Below are positions 8,702 to 17,752 of a stretch of DNA of 38,485 nt, piece after piece; positions within the stretch are counted from its first letter, which is position 1; each line of letters starts with the position of its first letter. The notes beneath the pieces were generated by a model. That model searched no databases, had not been told where the DNA came from, and was given only the letters and a program-made list of their open reading frames with translations. Location: assembly GCA_031264825.1 (NCBI GenBank), contig JAISDL010000046.1:1-38485 (forward strand), given 5' to 3'. This DNA comes from Accumulibacter sp. (GTDB lineage: Bacteria; Pseudomonadota; Gammaproteobacteria; Burkholderiales; Rhodocyclaceae). Position numbers and translations under genes: made by a program.

Positions 8702-9263
8702 TGACTTTAGACGCGCTCAGACGAATGACGATATCCATGCGCGCCGCGCTGTAAACTGTCTTTCTGAATCCCGGAATATAGCCTTCTTGTTCGCTGTGAA
8801 GCAAGTACGAAAAGCGGGCGGTGGAAAGAGACGGCGCCAGATGCGCGTATCCGGCGGAGAGCGCCAGCGATTTCGCCCCGCCGGCGCGGTCGATTTCGAC
8901 GATTTTCTTCTCGCCGGGTTGCAACCAGAAACGCTGGGCGGCGACGGCGTCGGCGGCGGAAATCGTGCAATCCTGCAAGAGGTTGAGTCCGTCCTCGTTC
9001 TGCGCGAGGTCGTCGAATTTCGCCGTCTTGTCGAGTTGGTAGACGCAAAGGCTCAAGGCGAGCGGCTCGCCGTCCTGCGCGTTCAGGTCGGGCGCCGCCT
9101 CGATCGAGATTCGCAGACCCTTCGGCTCGGTCTGCCAGATGACATTGGAAGGGTCGGTGCTCGGCGTCGGGGGCGGCATTTCGAAAGCCTTCTTGCTCGC
9201 GCCGCCGCAGGCGGCGAGCGCGAGAAAAAACGGAAACGCGAACGCGAGCCGCGCCGACCTCAT
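8670..9263 (-). CDS. tssJ: T6SS outer-membrane lipoprotein TssJ
   Basis: 197 aa; signal peptide with lipobox LALAAC; SLCVYQLDKTAKFDDL; adjacent to tssK. Confidence 0.87.
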   Translation of the reverse strand: MRSARLAFAFPFFLALAACGGASKKAFEMPPPTPSTDPSNVIWQTEPKGLRISIEAAPDLNAQDGEPLALSLCVYQLDKTAKFDDLAQNEDGLNLLQDCTISAADAVAAQRFWLQPGEKKIVEIDRAGGAKSLALSAGYAHLAPSLSTARFSYLLHSEQEGYIPGFRKTVYSAARMDIVIRLSASKVSVNGVEREPQ

Positions 9264-9661
9264 TGCACCATCACCTTGGACTGTCCGGCCATCGAACAGA
9301 TGCCCATGGTATTCCCGTTGTTGTGCTTCGTCTGCGCGCCCTGCGAGACGGCGGCTTTACTCTCGAACTGGACTTTTTGAGACCCCACGATGAATTCCCC
9401 CTGTCCGATGAACTTGTTGGAAACGACGCCGCCGTTCACGCCGGCCTCGTCGCCGTTCGAGATCAGCGTCTTGGATTTTATCGTCAGCGCGGGCGCGCCG
9501 TCGATGAAAACTTTCTGCGAAGCCGTGCCGGGGTCCGCCATATTGCATTGAAAAATATTGACGTAGGGGATGGGTACCGGGCCGGCGGGCGGCGCGGGTG
9601 TCTTGCAGACGTCGGGCGCCGTGCTTTGCGCCGTTCCGCCTTTCAGGGTCAGTGCGAACAT
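9260..9661 (-). CDS. PAAR-like protein (DUF4150 family)
   Basis: 133 aa; PVPIPYVNIFQCNMADPGTASQKVFIDG..., SNGDEAGVNGGVVSNKFIGQGEF typical of DUF4150; no C-terminal extension. Confidence 0.8.
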   Translation of the reverse strand: MFALTLKGGTAQSTAPDVCKTPAPPAGPVPIPYVNIFQCNMADPGTASQKVFIDGAPALTIKSKTLISNGDEAGVNGGVVSNKFIGQGEFIVGSQKVQFESKAAVSQGAQTKHNNGNTMGICSMAGQSKVMVQ

Positions 9662-9670
9662 GATGTCTTA

Positions 9671-10273
9671 TTATCCCAGCTTGATGTGTTCGCCGTCCAT
9701 GTCGAGCAGATGCTCGGCCTTGACATCGACGTTTTCGGCGCGGAGCCGCGCGCTGTGACGGCATTCAATACGCATGCGTCCGGCGGCGACGTCGAGGGTT
9801 TCCGTGTTTTCCTCGCGGTTTTTGGCGTAGCGCGCGTTGCGGTGGAAAACGCTTTCGACGAGTTTTACGGCGGTACTGCGGACGAATTCGAAGCTCTGCG
9901 CGAGCAGTTTCCCGGTCAGGAAAAGCACGGGCGCCTCGACGCGCACGCTTTTCCCGCCTTTGAGCGCGAGGCGTCCTGCGTCGATGTCGAGCGTTTCGGC
10001 AAAAAGCGCGGTGCGCGCGGGGAGCGCGAGCGTCGCTGCGCGTTCGGGGTCGCGTTCGAGTACGCACAGGACCCACGCGTTCGCGTCGGTCGGCGCGACG
10101 AGTACGCGGTCTCCGGCTTCCGGCGGCAAAAGACAGCCCGCCGCGCGGGTGGCCTGGAGTATCCCGATCGAAGAGGCCACGATGACGCGCGCATCACACG
10201 TCATTTGTACGACGCCTTCCACGAGCGCGCGTTCGCCGGGGAGGGCGGGGTTCATGCCGATGTTTCGCGTCAT
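9671..10273 (-). CDS. DUF3540-like T6SS-associated protein
   Basis: 200 aa from MTRNIGMNPALPG; GCLLPPEAGDRVLVAPTDANAWVLCVLERD beta domain followed by repetitive beta-helix-like tail; located between DUF4150 and pentapeptide genes. Confidence 0.65.
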   Translation of the reverse strand: MTRNIGMNPALPGERALVEGVVQMTCDARVIVASSIGILQATRAAGCLLPPEAGDRVLVAPTDANAWVLCVLERDPERAATLALPARTALFAETLDIDAGRLALKGGKSVRVEAPVLFLTGKLLAQSFEFVRSTAVKLVESVFHRNARYAKNREENTETLDVAAGRMRIECRHSARLRAENVDVKAEHLLDMDGEHIKLG

Positions 10274-10287
10274 GTCGAAGTCCTTTT

Positions 10288-11265
10288 TCAGTCTGTCGTG
10301 GAAAAACGTTCCGCGCGCAGGCGCGCGGGGTCGGTGGGGCGCAAGCCCTTCAGAATACACGCCTTCATCCGCGCCGTGGAAAAATCCGCATTATGCGCGT
10401 CCGCCAGCGTCAGATCGAGGTTTTCCATTTGCGCGCGCGCGAAAATCGCGTGCGAAAAATCCGCCATGCCGCACGCGCAATCGGTGAGCGTCGCGTCCGA
10501 AAAATCCGCGCCGGAGCATCCGGCCTTTTCGAGATCGACGTTCCGGAAGCTCGCCATGCGCAGCGCGGCGCCGGAAAGGAAAGCGCCTGAAAGGTCGGAA
10601 TCCGAAATGACGACGCCGGAAAGGTCGAGACCGCCAAAGCCCGCGCGCGGCATACGGCAGTTTTCGATACGCAATTTCTGGACTTTCGAAGCATGAACGA
10701 CGATCTGCGGCAGGTCGCAATCGCGCATGGAAAGCCCGTTCAACCTACAGTCCTTCAAAAACCAGAGTTCTCCCTTCACCTGCGTGAAGGAAAGATCGGA
10801 GAAGTCGCAACTTAAGCACGCGAGCATCGTGATGTCGACTCCGTCGAAAGGCGCGTTGGGGGCAAGGTTCCTGAAAAAGGCGCGCGTAAAGTCCGCGCCC
10901 GTAAAATCGACGCGCGCAAAGCGGACGTCCTGGAGCGCGGCGTTTTGAAACGCGGCGTGCGCGAGGCACACGTCTTCGAGCGTTGCCTTTCTCCAGACCG
11001 AGTCCGCAGCCTTGGCGCCGGCGAGCGTACAACGAAGGAAGCCGGCTTCTTCGAGCGTGCTTCCAATAAGCGACGCGGCCGAAAAATCGCAGTCGTCGAA
11101 ACGCGCTCCGGTAAAATTGCAGCCGGAAAGCTGCGCCTCGCGGAAAAGACAGTGCGCGAACGAAGCGCCGGAAAGGTCGCAGCCGGAAAGATCCCGGTTT
11201 GATGCGTCGACGCCGACAAGCGACGCGCCAGGGCGGAATTGCGTTCGAAAATCTTCCTCTGTCAT
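10288..11265 (-). CDS. pentapeptide-repeat protein
   Basis: 325 aa; many A(D/N)(L/F)xx-type repeats (LSGCDLSGASFAHCLFREAQLSGCNFTGARFDDCDF). Confidence 0.9.
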   Translation of the reverse strand: MTEEDFRTQFRPGASLVGVDASNRDLSGCDLSGASFAHCLFREAQLSGCNFTGARFDDCDFSAASLIGSTLEEAGFLRCTLAGAKAADSVWRKATLEDVCLAHAAFQNAALQDVRFARVDFTGADFTRAFFRNLAPNAPFDGVDITMLACLSCDFSDLSFTQVKGELWFLKDCRLNGLSMRDCDLPQIVVHASKVQKLRIENCRMPRAGFGGLDLSGVVISDSDLSGAFLSGAALRMASFRNVDLEKAGCSGADFSDATLTDCACGMADFSHAIFARAQMENLDLTLADAHNADFSTARMKACILKGLRPTDPARLRAERFSTTD

Positions 11266-14200
11266 GGAGCGTCCTTTCTGAGCGCCAAAAGCGTATTGTC
11301 GGTGATCGCATCCTTCAATTCGGCGTAAACCATCCCGGCGCGGTAAAAGTCCGCGCCGTAGAGGTTCGCACTGTCAAAGCGCGTGCGCGCGGCGCGGGTC
11401 TCCCGCAGGGACGCGCGCATCAGATCGGCTTTTTCAAAATTTGCCTCGGTGAGTTCGCAGCGAGAAAAGTCCGCGCCCTGCAATTTTGCGGCCTGCCAGC
11501 GGCTCTTGCCGAAATTGCACGCAGAAAAGCGTCCGTCGCGCGCGTCGCAAGCGGTAAAGATCGAGCGCCGCGCGTCGACTTCGCGCCAATCCGCGCCGTT
11601 GATCCGCGCGCCGGCGGCGTCGGCGCCGATCAGCGTGCATCCGGGTAAAAGCGTCGACTCGGAGAGTTGCGCGGACTTGAGATTGCTTTCGTTGAACTTT
11701 GTGTCGGAAAAAACGGCGTGCTCGAATTTCGCGCGGGAAAGCGTCGCGGCGCTAAAGTCGCACTGACGCGCGTTGCAGTCGGAGAAGTTCGCGCCGTCGG
11801 CCTTGACGCCCACCGCCGAAACGTTTTGCAGCAGCGCGCCGGAGAAATTCGCCCCGGCGAAGATTCCGCCGGAAAGAAGCACCCCGGAAAATTCGGCGTC
11901 TTTTGCCGCCATACCGCTTGCGTCGGCCGCGCCCAGGTCGCTTTCGATGAAGCGCGCGCGCGGTGCGGCGGCGTCGGTGAGATGCGCCTCCTTGAAACTG
12001 GTTTTTTGCAGCGAGGCGTCATCGAGCGCGGCGCGGGTGAAGTTCGCTTTTTCGCAATCCGCATCGTCGAAGTTCGCGCCTTTCAAGGAAGCGTCGGTAA
12101 AATTGGCGCCCGCGAGCTTGGCGTGCGTGAAATTCGCTCCATCGAGCGTCTGGCCGGAGAAATCGTGACCGACCAGGTCCTGATACGCGTAATCGAGCGG
12201 AGGCGGCGGAGTTTCCGCAGTCCCCGACGCTTCCGCCGCTTTCGGGGCGGCGTCCTGCACGGCTTTCGCGCCCTGCGTTACGGCCTGCTCTTCGGGGGGC
12301 GCGATTTTTGGCGCAATATCTTCCATTTTGCTCGCGGCGGAGACGACGTTCTCCGCGCCCGGGTCGGAAATTTCCGGCGTTTTCGCGGGCGCGTCGGGCG
12401 CCTGCGCGACTTCCGGCGGCGATGCGGCTGCCGGAGCGTCCAGCGTCGGCGCGGTCTCCGCCGGCGTTCCCGCCCCCCGCGCGGCGGGGAATTCCAGCGG
12501 TGTTCCGGTTTGATCGGCGACCTTTTGTACGCTCTCGACGACCGAGGTCATCGAACCCGGCGCAAAGCCCATCGTGGCTTCCATTTGCGCCATATACGCT
12601 TTCATCGCGTCCGGCGATGAAAAATCGGGCGTCTGTTCGAGTTCGTGGGCGAGCCACGCGGCCTTGTCCGGCGCGATTCCCGCGCGGACGATCGCGTCTT
12701 CGAGCGTGGGCGTCGGTCCGGCCATCTCGGTCAGGGCCGCGTCGCCGCCGGGACCCATCAGGCTCAGCGTCGTGCGTTGCGTCTCGCGCGCCGAGTCGGA
12801 GAGGGACAGATGGCTCTCGAACTCGGTGAGGTAGCGTTCGACGGCGGCGTTCCACGAAGCGGCGTCGCCGTAATCGGCGGGGTTCGGCGGCGTGATTTCC
12901 ATCACCTTATCGACGCCGCCGATCGCTTCTTCGGAAAGCCCCGCCTGACGCAGCGCGGCGTGCAGGTCGGGCGTCGGCATAGCGTCGGCCTGCGCCGTCA
13001 GATTCTGTATCGCCGCCGTCTGCTGGACGATTTGCGCCTTCGTTTCGGCGATCTGCTCCGGGGTAAGCGGTGGCAGACCCGCGCTTTCCAGCGCGGCGTT
13101 GATTTCCGGCAAGGAGGCGTCGAGTTCCTTCAAAGCACTCTCGCGCATCGCCGCGACCCCGTCGGGGGGCGGGGCGGGAGCGGCGGGAGCGGGAGCGGCG
13201 GCGGGAGTTGCAGGCGTTGCGGCGGCGGCCGGCGCGGAAATCACGGACGCCGCGCTCGCTACTCCCACCATTCCCGCCGCTGCCGAGAGCGGGGGGGAGG
13301 GCGCTTCGGGAGCGTCGGGAACGTCAGGAGTGCTCGGAATCTTCACTTTGGGCACTTTTGCCAAGGCGGCTTCTTCCGCGTCGGGCGGTGTGATTTCAAA
13401 CCGCGCCGTTTCGATGTCCGACGCCGCGCTGTCGGCGCACGGCACGAGAAGGTGCGCGAGCAACAAGCCGAACGCCTCGTTGGGGAAGAGCCAAAGCGTG
13501 TCGTAGGCGAGGAGGAAGGATTCTTCTTCGGGTTTTTCCTTGCGTTTCACGAAAACGCGAACGGATTTCCCGGGCAGATGCGAGTGAATTTCGGGATGGT
13601 CGGCGTTGACCCCGGCGAGGTAAATCGCCTCGTTGCCGACGATGCCGTTGGGCAGGCGCTGCGCAGGCTGCGCGAGGTTGACGTAGGAGAGGTCGCAATC
13701 GTCGGGCAGGTCGGGGCAACGGGTCTGAATCCAGCGTTCGTCGTAAGTCCCCATATTCCGCATCCGCGCGGGCCACGCGCCCATCGGGCCGGGGCAGACC
13801 GCCCGTCCGTGCGCGGCGTCGGCATCGACGAGCCGGGGCAGGCGGATGCGACCGGTTTTCGGGTCGGGGACCAGACCGCAACCGAGCGGGTTTTCCGCGT
13901 GACCCGGCGCGCCGAAGGTTTCCGACCAGAGGAGCGGTGCTTCGGTAAAGGGGAGCGTTTGTCCCTTGGCGTCGGTCTCTCCACGGACGAGAAAGCGGCG
14001 GCTCGCCGCGCCGATTCGCACTTCGACCGCGAGTGCCGTCAGCGGCCTGCCGGCGGGAGTTTGGGCAAAACCCGCCATGAGCCATTCTGCGTACGGCTTG
14101 GGCAGACCGACGTCGAGGCAGTCTCCCGGCGCGAGCGCCTTCATCGCCGTGCCGACGACCTTGGCGGCGGGTTGCGGTTTTTCGGACACGAGGTCGAAAC

Positions 14201-14291
14201 CCAGGCCGACGGTCAGGCTTTGATGCGGAACGCCGCGAAACGCGAAAGGCTGCGCGACGGTGTAGAGGGATTCGTCCGGGAGGATTTGCAT
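11262..14291 (-). CDS. DUF2169-domain adaptor-like protein with C-terminal pentapeptide repeats
   Basis: 1009 aa; N-terminal DUF2169 features (FAFRGVPHQSLTVGLGFDL, VEVRIGAASRRFLVRGE, FGAPGHAENPLGCG); Ala/Pro-rich middle; pentapeptide repeats from about residue 710. Confidence 0.85.
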   Translation of the reverse strand: MQILPDESLYTVAQPFAFRGVPHQSLTVGLGFDLVSEKPQPAAKVVGTAMKALAPGDCLDVGLPKPYAEWLMAGFAQTPAGRPLTALAVEVRIGAASRRFLVRGETDAKGQTLPFTEAPLLWSETFGAPGHAENPLGCGLVPDPKTGRIRLPRLVDADAAHGRAVCPGPMGAWPARMRNMGTYDERWIQTRCPDLPDDCDLSYVNLAQPAQRLPNGIVGNEAIYLAGVNADHPEIHSHLPGKSVRVFVKRKEKPEEESFLLAYDTLWLFPNEAFGLLLAHLLVPCADSAASDIETARFEITPPDAEEAALAKVPKVKIPSTPDVPDAPEAPSPPLSAAAGMVGVASAASVISAPAAAATPATPAAAPAPAAPAPPPDGVAAMRESALKELDASLPEINAALESAGLPPLTPEQIAETKAQIVQQTAAIQNLTAQADAMPTPDLHAALRQAGLSEEAIGGVDKVMEITPPNPADYGDAASWNAAVERYLTEFESHLSLSDSARETQRTTLSLMGPGGDAALTEMAGPTPTLEDAIVRAGIAPDKAAWLAHELEQTPDFSSPDAMKAYMAQMEATMGFAPGSMTSVVESVQKVADQTGTPLEFPAARGAGTPAETAPTLDAPAAASPPEVAQAPDAPAKTPEISDPGAENVVSAASKMEDIAPKIAPPEEQAVTQGAKAVQDAAPKAAEASGTAETPPPPLDYAYQDLVGHDFSGQTLDGANFTHAKLAGANFTDASLKGANFDDADCEKANFTRAALDDASLQKTSFKEAHLTDAAAPRARFIESDLGAADASGMAAKDAEFSGVLLSGGIFAGANFSGALLQNVSAVGVKADGANFSDCNARQCDFSAATLSRAKFEHAVFSDTKFNESNLKSAQLSESTLLPGCTLIGADAAGARINGADWREVDARRSIFTACDARDGRFSACNFGKSRWQAAKLQGADFSRCELTEANFEKADLMRASLRETRAARTRFDSANLYGADFYRAGMVYAELKDAITDNTLLALRKDAP

Positions 14292-14296
14292 GGCGT

Positions 14297-17200
14297 CTAT
14301 CCGATAATCTTGATTGCGCCGCCTTGAATGTCGAGTGAGCCGGTCGTGTTCTTGATGGCGTTGGCATTGATCTCGATTTTGCCGATCACGTACTTGTCCG
14401 GCGTCGTTGTCAGCGTGATCTTGTTTTTTTTCAGATCGATCGAACCCGTGCTTCCCTTGTCTGCCGTCAAGGTAATTCCATTGGCATTCATTTGCAACGA
14501 GGATTGACCCAGGCTCTTGAACAGTATGCCTTTCGTGTCGATGAGGCCGTAGGTGGCTTCCGTCGCGCGTTTGGCTTCCACGCGGCAGCCTTCCGAGGGA
14601 TCCAGCAGGATTTTTGCGGCATCACTTTCCAAAAGTACGCCGGACTTGTCCTTTGCGACGGCGAAAATGCCGGGCGCATCGCCTGGATCCTCCGCATCCA
14701 GCATGAATGTACTTGCATTCGACGAAGCTTGCGTAAACGTGCCGTTCCCGTTCTGGATGACCAGTGCGGATTGCGATTCCTTGAGGAGAGCCGCCTTGGT
14801 GTTGCGCTCAGTGGCCAGCCTCAAGTCCTCTGCGGCGCGAACCTGTGCCTTTTGCGCTTCTTGCAATACATTCTGTAATTGCTCTAATTGCCTGAAGTAC
14901 TCGGGGTCCAACGCACGGATTTGTGCCGCCACGTTGCTGACTGCGCTCAAGGCGGTGGTGTTTGCCGCCACGGCAGCCTGGAGCATCTTCTGTGCGGCGT
15001 TTTTTTCCGCCTCCGAGGACGACGAGAGGATGTGGCGGAAGGCCAGTGCCTTGCTGACCTTGTCGACGTTGATGACTTTCCAGACCGCGTCCGTGTAGCG
15101 CAGTTGGGACACGTCGGCCAGGAAATCCATGTCCATCTTCTGGATATCCGCTGCGGAGGGGGCGTCGGAGAGCGTGTATTTCATGGCGTCCGGGTTGTAG
15201 AAGTTGAAGAGTTTCTTGATGCGTTCCGGGTCTCCGACCGGTACCAGTTGTTCTTCCGCCAGCCCCCACTCCGACAGGTTCTCATAGTCGCTGCTTCCCA
15301 GAATCTTTTTGACGGACGCCGGGTCGGAGGCGCGCGCGTTCAGCAGGATGCCGTGCCCGCTGTGCAGGCCGATCGCGGTTTTTGCCGACAGGTTGATATT
15401 GGCGTCCGGCGCCTTGACGAGTACACCACCCAGCGCATGCCCCTTTTGTCTGCTGTACTGTATGATTAGCAAGACCATCGCCAGGAATTCCGGTACGAGA
15501 TCGGATACGATGCGCGCGTAAGGGCGGTTTTTCGCGTAGGTTTTCGCGTTCTGCATGTAATTGGAGTTGGGGTCTGCTGACTTGCCGAGCGTATTCCCGG
15601 CGCTGTCATACATCACGCCGGAATCCAGCGCTTTTTCGACCCTCGAAGATTCCTCGGCATCCGTGCTGATCTGCGCCACATCCGCGCCAAGCGTCAACAA
15701 TGCGAACAACACCAACTGCTCGATGTCGGGATTTGCCCACATCGTCGTGAAAGTCGATTCCTGCCCCGAAGTAAGGTTGTAGCCATAATTCGGCGCTTTG
15801 CGGTCGCGGTAGGACAGCGAACCGTAACTGAGCAGGGTCGCCGCCGCCTTGAGGGCGGACATTCCGTAGAGGGAAGTCGTGGAGCCATCGTCTTTATCGC
15901 CGCTCTTTTCGGCGGAATAATTCGTACCCCGCGCGGACTGATTGTCCAGATCCTTCTGCGCGGCGGCCTTGGCGACGGTACTGCTGCTGTCGAGCTTGCC
16001 GCCGATGCCGCTCGCAATGGCCTGCGAACCCATGATCAATACCTTGAGCAGGTCCCCCATCGGGCCGGCAGGATGGCCGCCCACGTAATTCGTGATCTTG
16101 TTCACGGAGAAGAAAGAGGTGCCGACCGGGTGTATTCCGGTGGCGGCGGAGGTCGTCAAATCCACCGCCATATTGGCCTTCTGAATGCCCAAGTCCATCG
16201 AGCCGGAAACGACGCTGTAACCGCTGCCGCCGGCGGTGCGCAGCGCCAGCCCCTGTTTCTCGGCGGTGTCGTCGAACACCAGTTGGTTGCCGCCCTGCGT
16301 GTGCAAGCCCTGCACGTTGGCGTTGCCGCTGCCGGTGAGCGCGCCGGTCTCGGCGTTGGCGAGCGCGCCGGTGATGTAGGGGCGGTCGGGGTTGCCGTCG
16401 GAAAAACTCACGAGCACTTCGGTGCCGGGAAGGAGCGGGAAACTCGCGCCGGAGTTCTTGCCGACCTGTTCCTGCGCGCGGCGTATCCAGCAGGAAGCCT
16501 TTCCTTCCCTGCGCCCGGAAACGTCGAAGGGGAACATCAGCTTGTAACGCCCCATCGCGTCGATTTCGGGTCGGCTGCCTTCGCTCGCGCCGTCGATGAA
16601 GGCGTGGATGACGCCGGAAATCTTCGTCCGCGGCGATTGTCTCTTGGGACGGTAGGCGACGCCCGCCTCGATGCACGTGAAGCGGTTGCGGTAAAAAAGG
16701 TGGTCTTTCAGATCTTCAAGCGGAATACCGAGTCCCAGATTGATGAAACTTTCCTGACTGCCTTCATGGAGGACCTTAGTCACCAGATACTCCCGGTTGA
16801 AAACCCGGTTGTAGTGCTCCGTCAGCCGGAAGGTATATCCGGGGCGGACGCCCGGAACCGACCCCGCGCCGTGAAAGCGCTTCGCGTGACAGATGAGTTC
16901 CTCGGCGCGTATCTTTGCGAGACGGAGGGCTTCGGCGTCGTTTTCGACGTCTTCTCCCGTGAGATAGACGTCGCCCAGACCGTCGCCCGAAACCGGCGCG
17001 GCGCCGACGATCGGCTTGTTCGGGTTCCGCCAGCTATAGCTGCGCAGAATGACCTGCGCGGGGAGCTGCGACTGGCTGAGCGTAAACGAAGTCAGGACTT
17101 CGCCGATCCGGTCGCCTTCGAGCCCGGTCGGCGGCGAATAGCGCAGCACCGACGCGAGTTCCTGCGGGCGGTGTGAAATCGGGCTGTCGGCGAAATGCAG

Positions 17201-17752
17201 GGTGTCCTCGGTTTCGGTTTGCGAAAAATAGTAGTAAGCCCCTTGGTCTTCGAGACGCCAGAGCAAATAGTTATAAATGCTCTCTTCGTACTGCATCGCG
17301 AATTCGCGCCTTGGGTAATCCATCCGCGTGAAGTCGAAGCTGTGGGGGAAGGTGAAGAAAGTCTGCGAACGCAAAAGTTCCTGCACGGTATCTCTCAACG
17401 TCTGGTCGAGGAAAATCCGGCTCTGCACGATGCGGGTCATCTTCCAGAGCGCCGGCCTGAGTTCGACGGTGTAATAGCTGTAGCCGTTGAACGCGCCACC
17501 CTGCTCGACGCGCGCGGGATAACCGCTGAAAACCGCCCTGGAACCGTCTTCGCGCAAAATGCTGAAAACGGCGCGATCCGAGAGAAGTTTGCCCGTATCC
17601 AGACCCGGATTGGGTGAAACGATCTCGATCGTGAAATTGAAGAGTTCGTTCAAACCCTCCTCTCCGGTAAAACGGAGGACGTGCAAGGTCTCCTCCGGAA
17701 GCGCCTGCGAGGAAAAACGGAAAAGTTCGGTATGCGGAGCGGGGGTGCTCAT
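14297..17752 (-). CDS. vgrG: T6SS spike protein VgrG (TssI) with long C-terminal extension
   Basis: 1151 aa; N-terminal gp27-like region, gp5-like region (GRYKLMFPFD, CWIRRAQEQVGKNSGASFPLLPGTEVLVSFSDGNPDRPYITGAL), beta-helix-like C-terminus. Confidence 0.92.
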   Translation of the reverse strand: MSTPAPHTELFRFSSQALPEETLHVLRFTGEEGLNELFNFTIEIVSPNPGLDTGKLLSDRAVFSILREDGSRAVFSGYPARVEQGGAFNGYSYYTVELRPALWKMTRIVQSRIFLDQTLRDTVQELLRSQTFFTFPHSFDFTRMDYPRREFAMQYEESIYNYLLWRLEDQGAYYYFSQTETEDTLHFADSPISHRPQELASVLRYSPPTGLEGDRIGEVLTSFTLSQSQLPAQVILRSYSWRNPNKPIVGAAPVSGDGLGDVYLTGEDVENDAEALRLAKIRAEELICHAKRFHGAGSVPGVRPGYTFRLTEHYNRVFNREYLVTKVLHEGSQESFINLGLGIPLEDLKDHLFYRNRFTCIEAGVAYRPKRQSPRTKISGVIHAFIDGASEGSRPEIDAMGRYKLMFPFDVSGRREGKASCWIRRAQEQVGKNSGASFPLLPGTEVLVSFSDGNPDRPYITGALANAETGALTGSGNANVQGLHTQGGNQLVFDDTAEKQGLALRTAGGSGYSVVSGSMDLGIQKANMAVDLTTSAATGIHPVGTSFFSVNKITNYVGGHPAGPMGDLLKVLIMGSQAIASGIGGKLDSSSTVAKAAAQKDLDNQSARGTNYSAEKSGDKDDGSTTSLYGMSALKAAATLLSYGSLSYRDRKAPNYGYNLTSGQESTFTTMWANPDIEQLVLFALLTLGADVAQISTDAEESSRVEKALDSGVMYDSAGNTLGKSADPNSNYMQNAKTYAKNRPYARIVSDLVPEFLAMVLLIIQYSRQKGHALGGVLVKAPDANINLSAKTAIGLHSGHGILLNARASDPASVKKILGSSDYENLSEWGLAEEQLVPVGDPERIKKLFNFYNPDAMKYTLSDAPSAADIQKMDMDFLADVSQLRYTDAVWKVINVDKVSKALAFRHILSSSSEAEKNAAQKMLQAAVAANTTALSAVSNVAAQIRALDPEYFRQLEQLQNVLQEAQKAQVRAAEDLRLATERNTKAALLKESQSALVIQNGNGTFTQASSNASTFMLDAEDPGDAPGIFAVAKDKSGVLLESDAAKILLDPSEGCRVEAKRATEATYGLIDTKGILFKSLGQSSLQMNANGITLTADKGSTGSIDLKKNKITLTTTPDKYVIGKIEINANAIKNTTGSLDIQGGAIKIIG

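Noticed and set aside
10288-12164. Periodic sequence that could be mistaken for a CRISPR or minisatellite array
   Set aside because: The ~15-nt periodicity comes from pentapeptide codons in frame; repeats are degenerate at DNA level with no spacers.
12645-14327. 560-aa plus-strand ORF opposite the DUF2169 protein
   Set aside because: Low-complexity Arg/Gly-rich translation; the minus strand encodes a recognisable DUF2169/pentapeptide protein.
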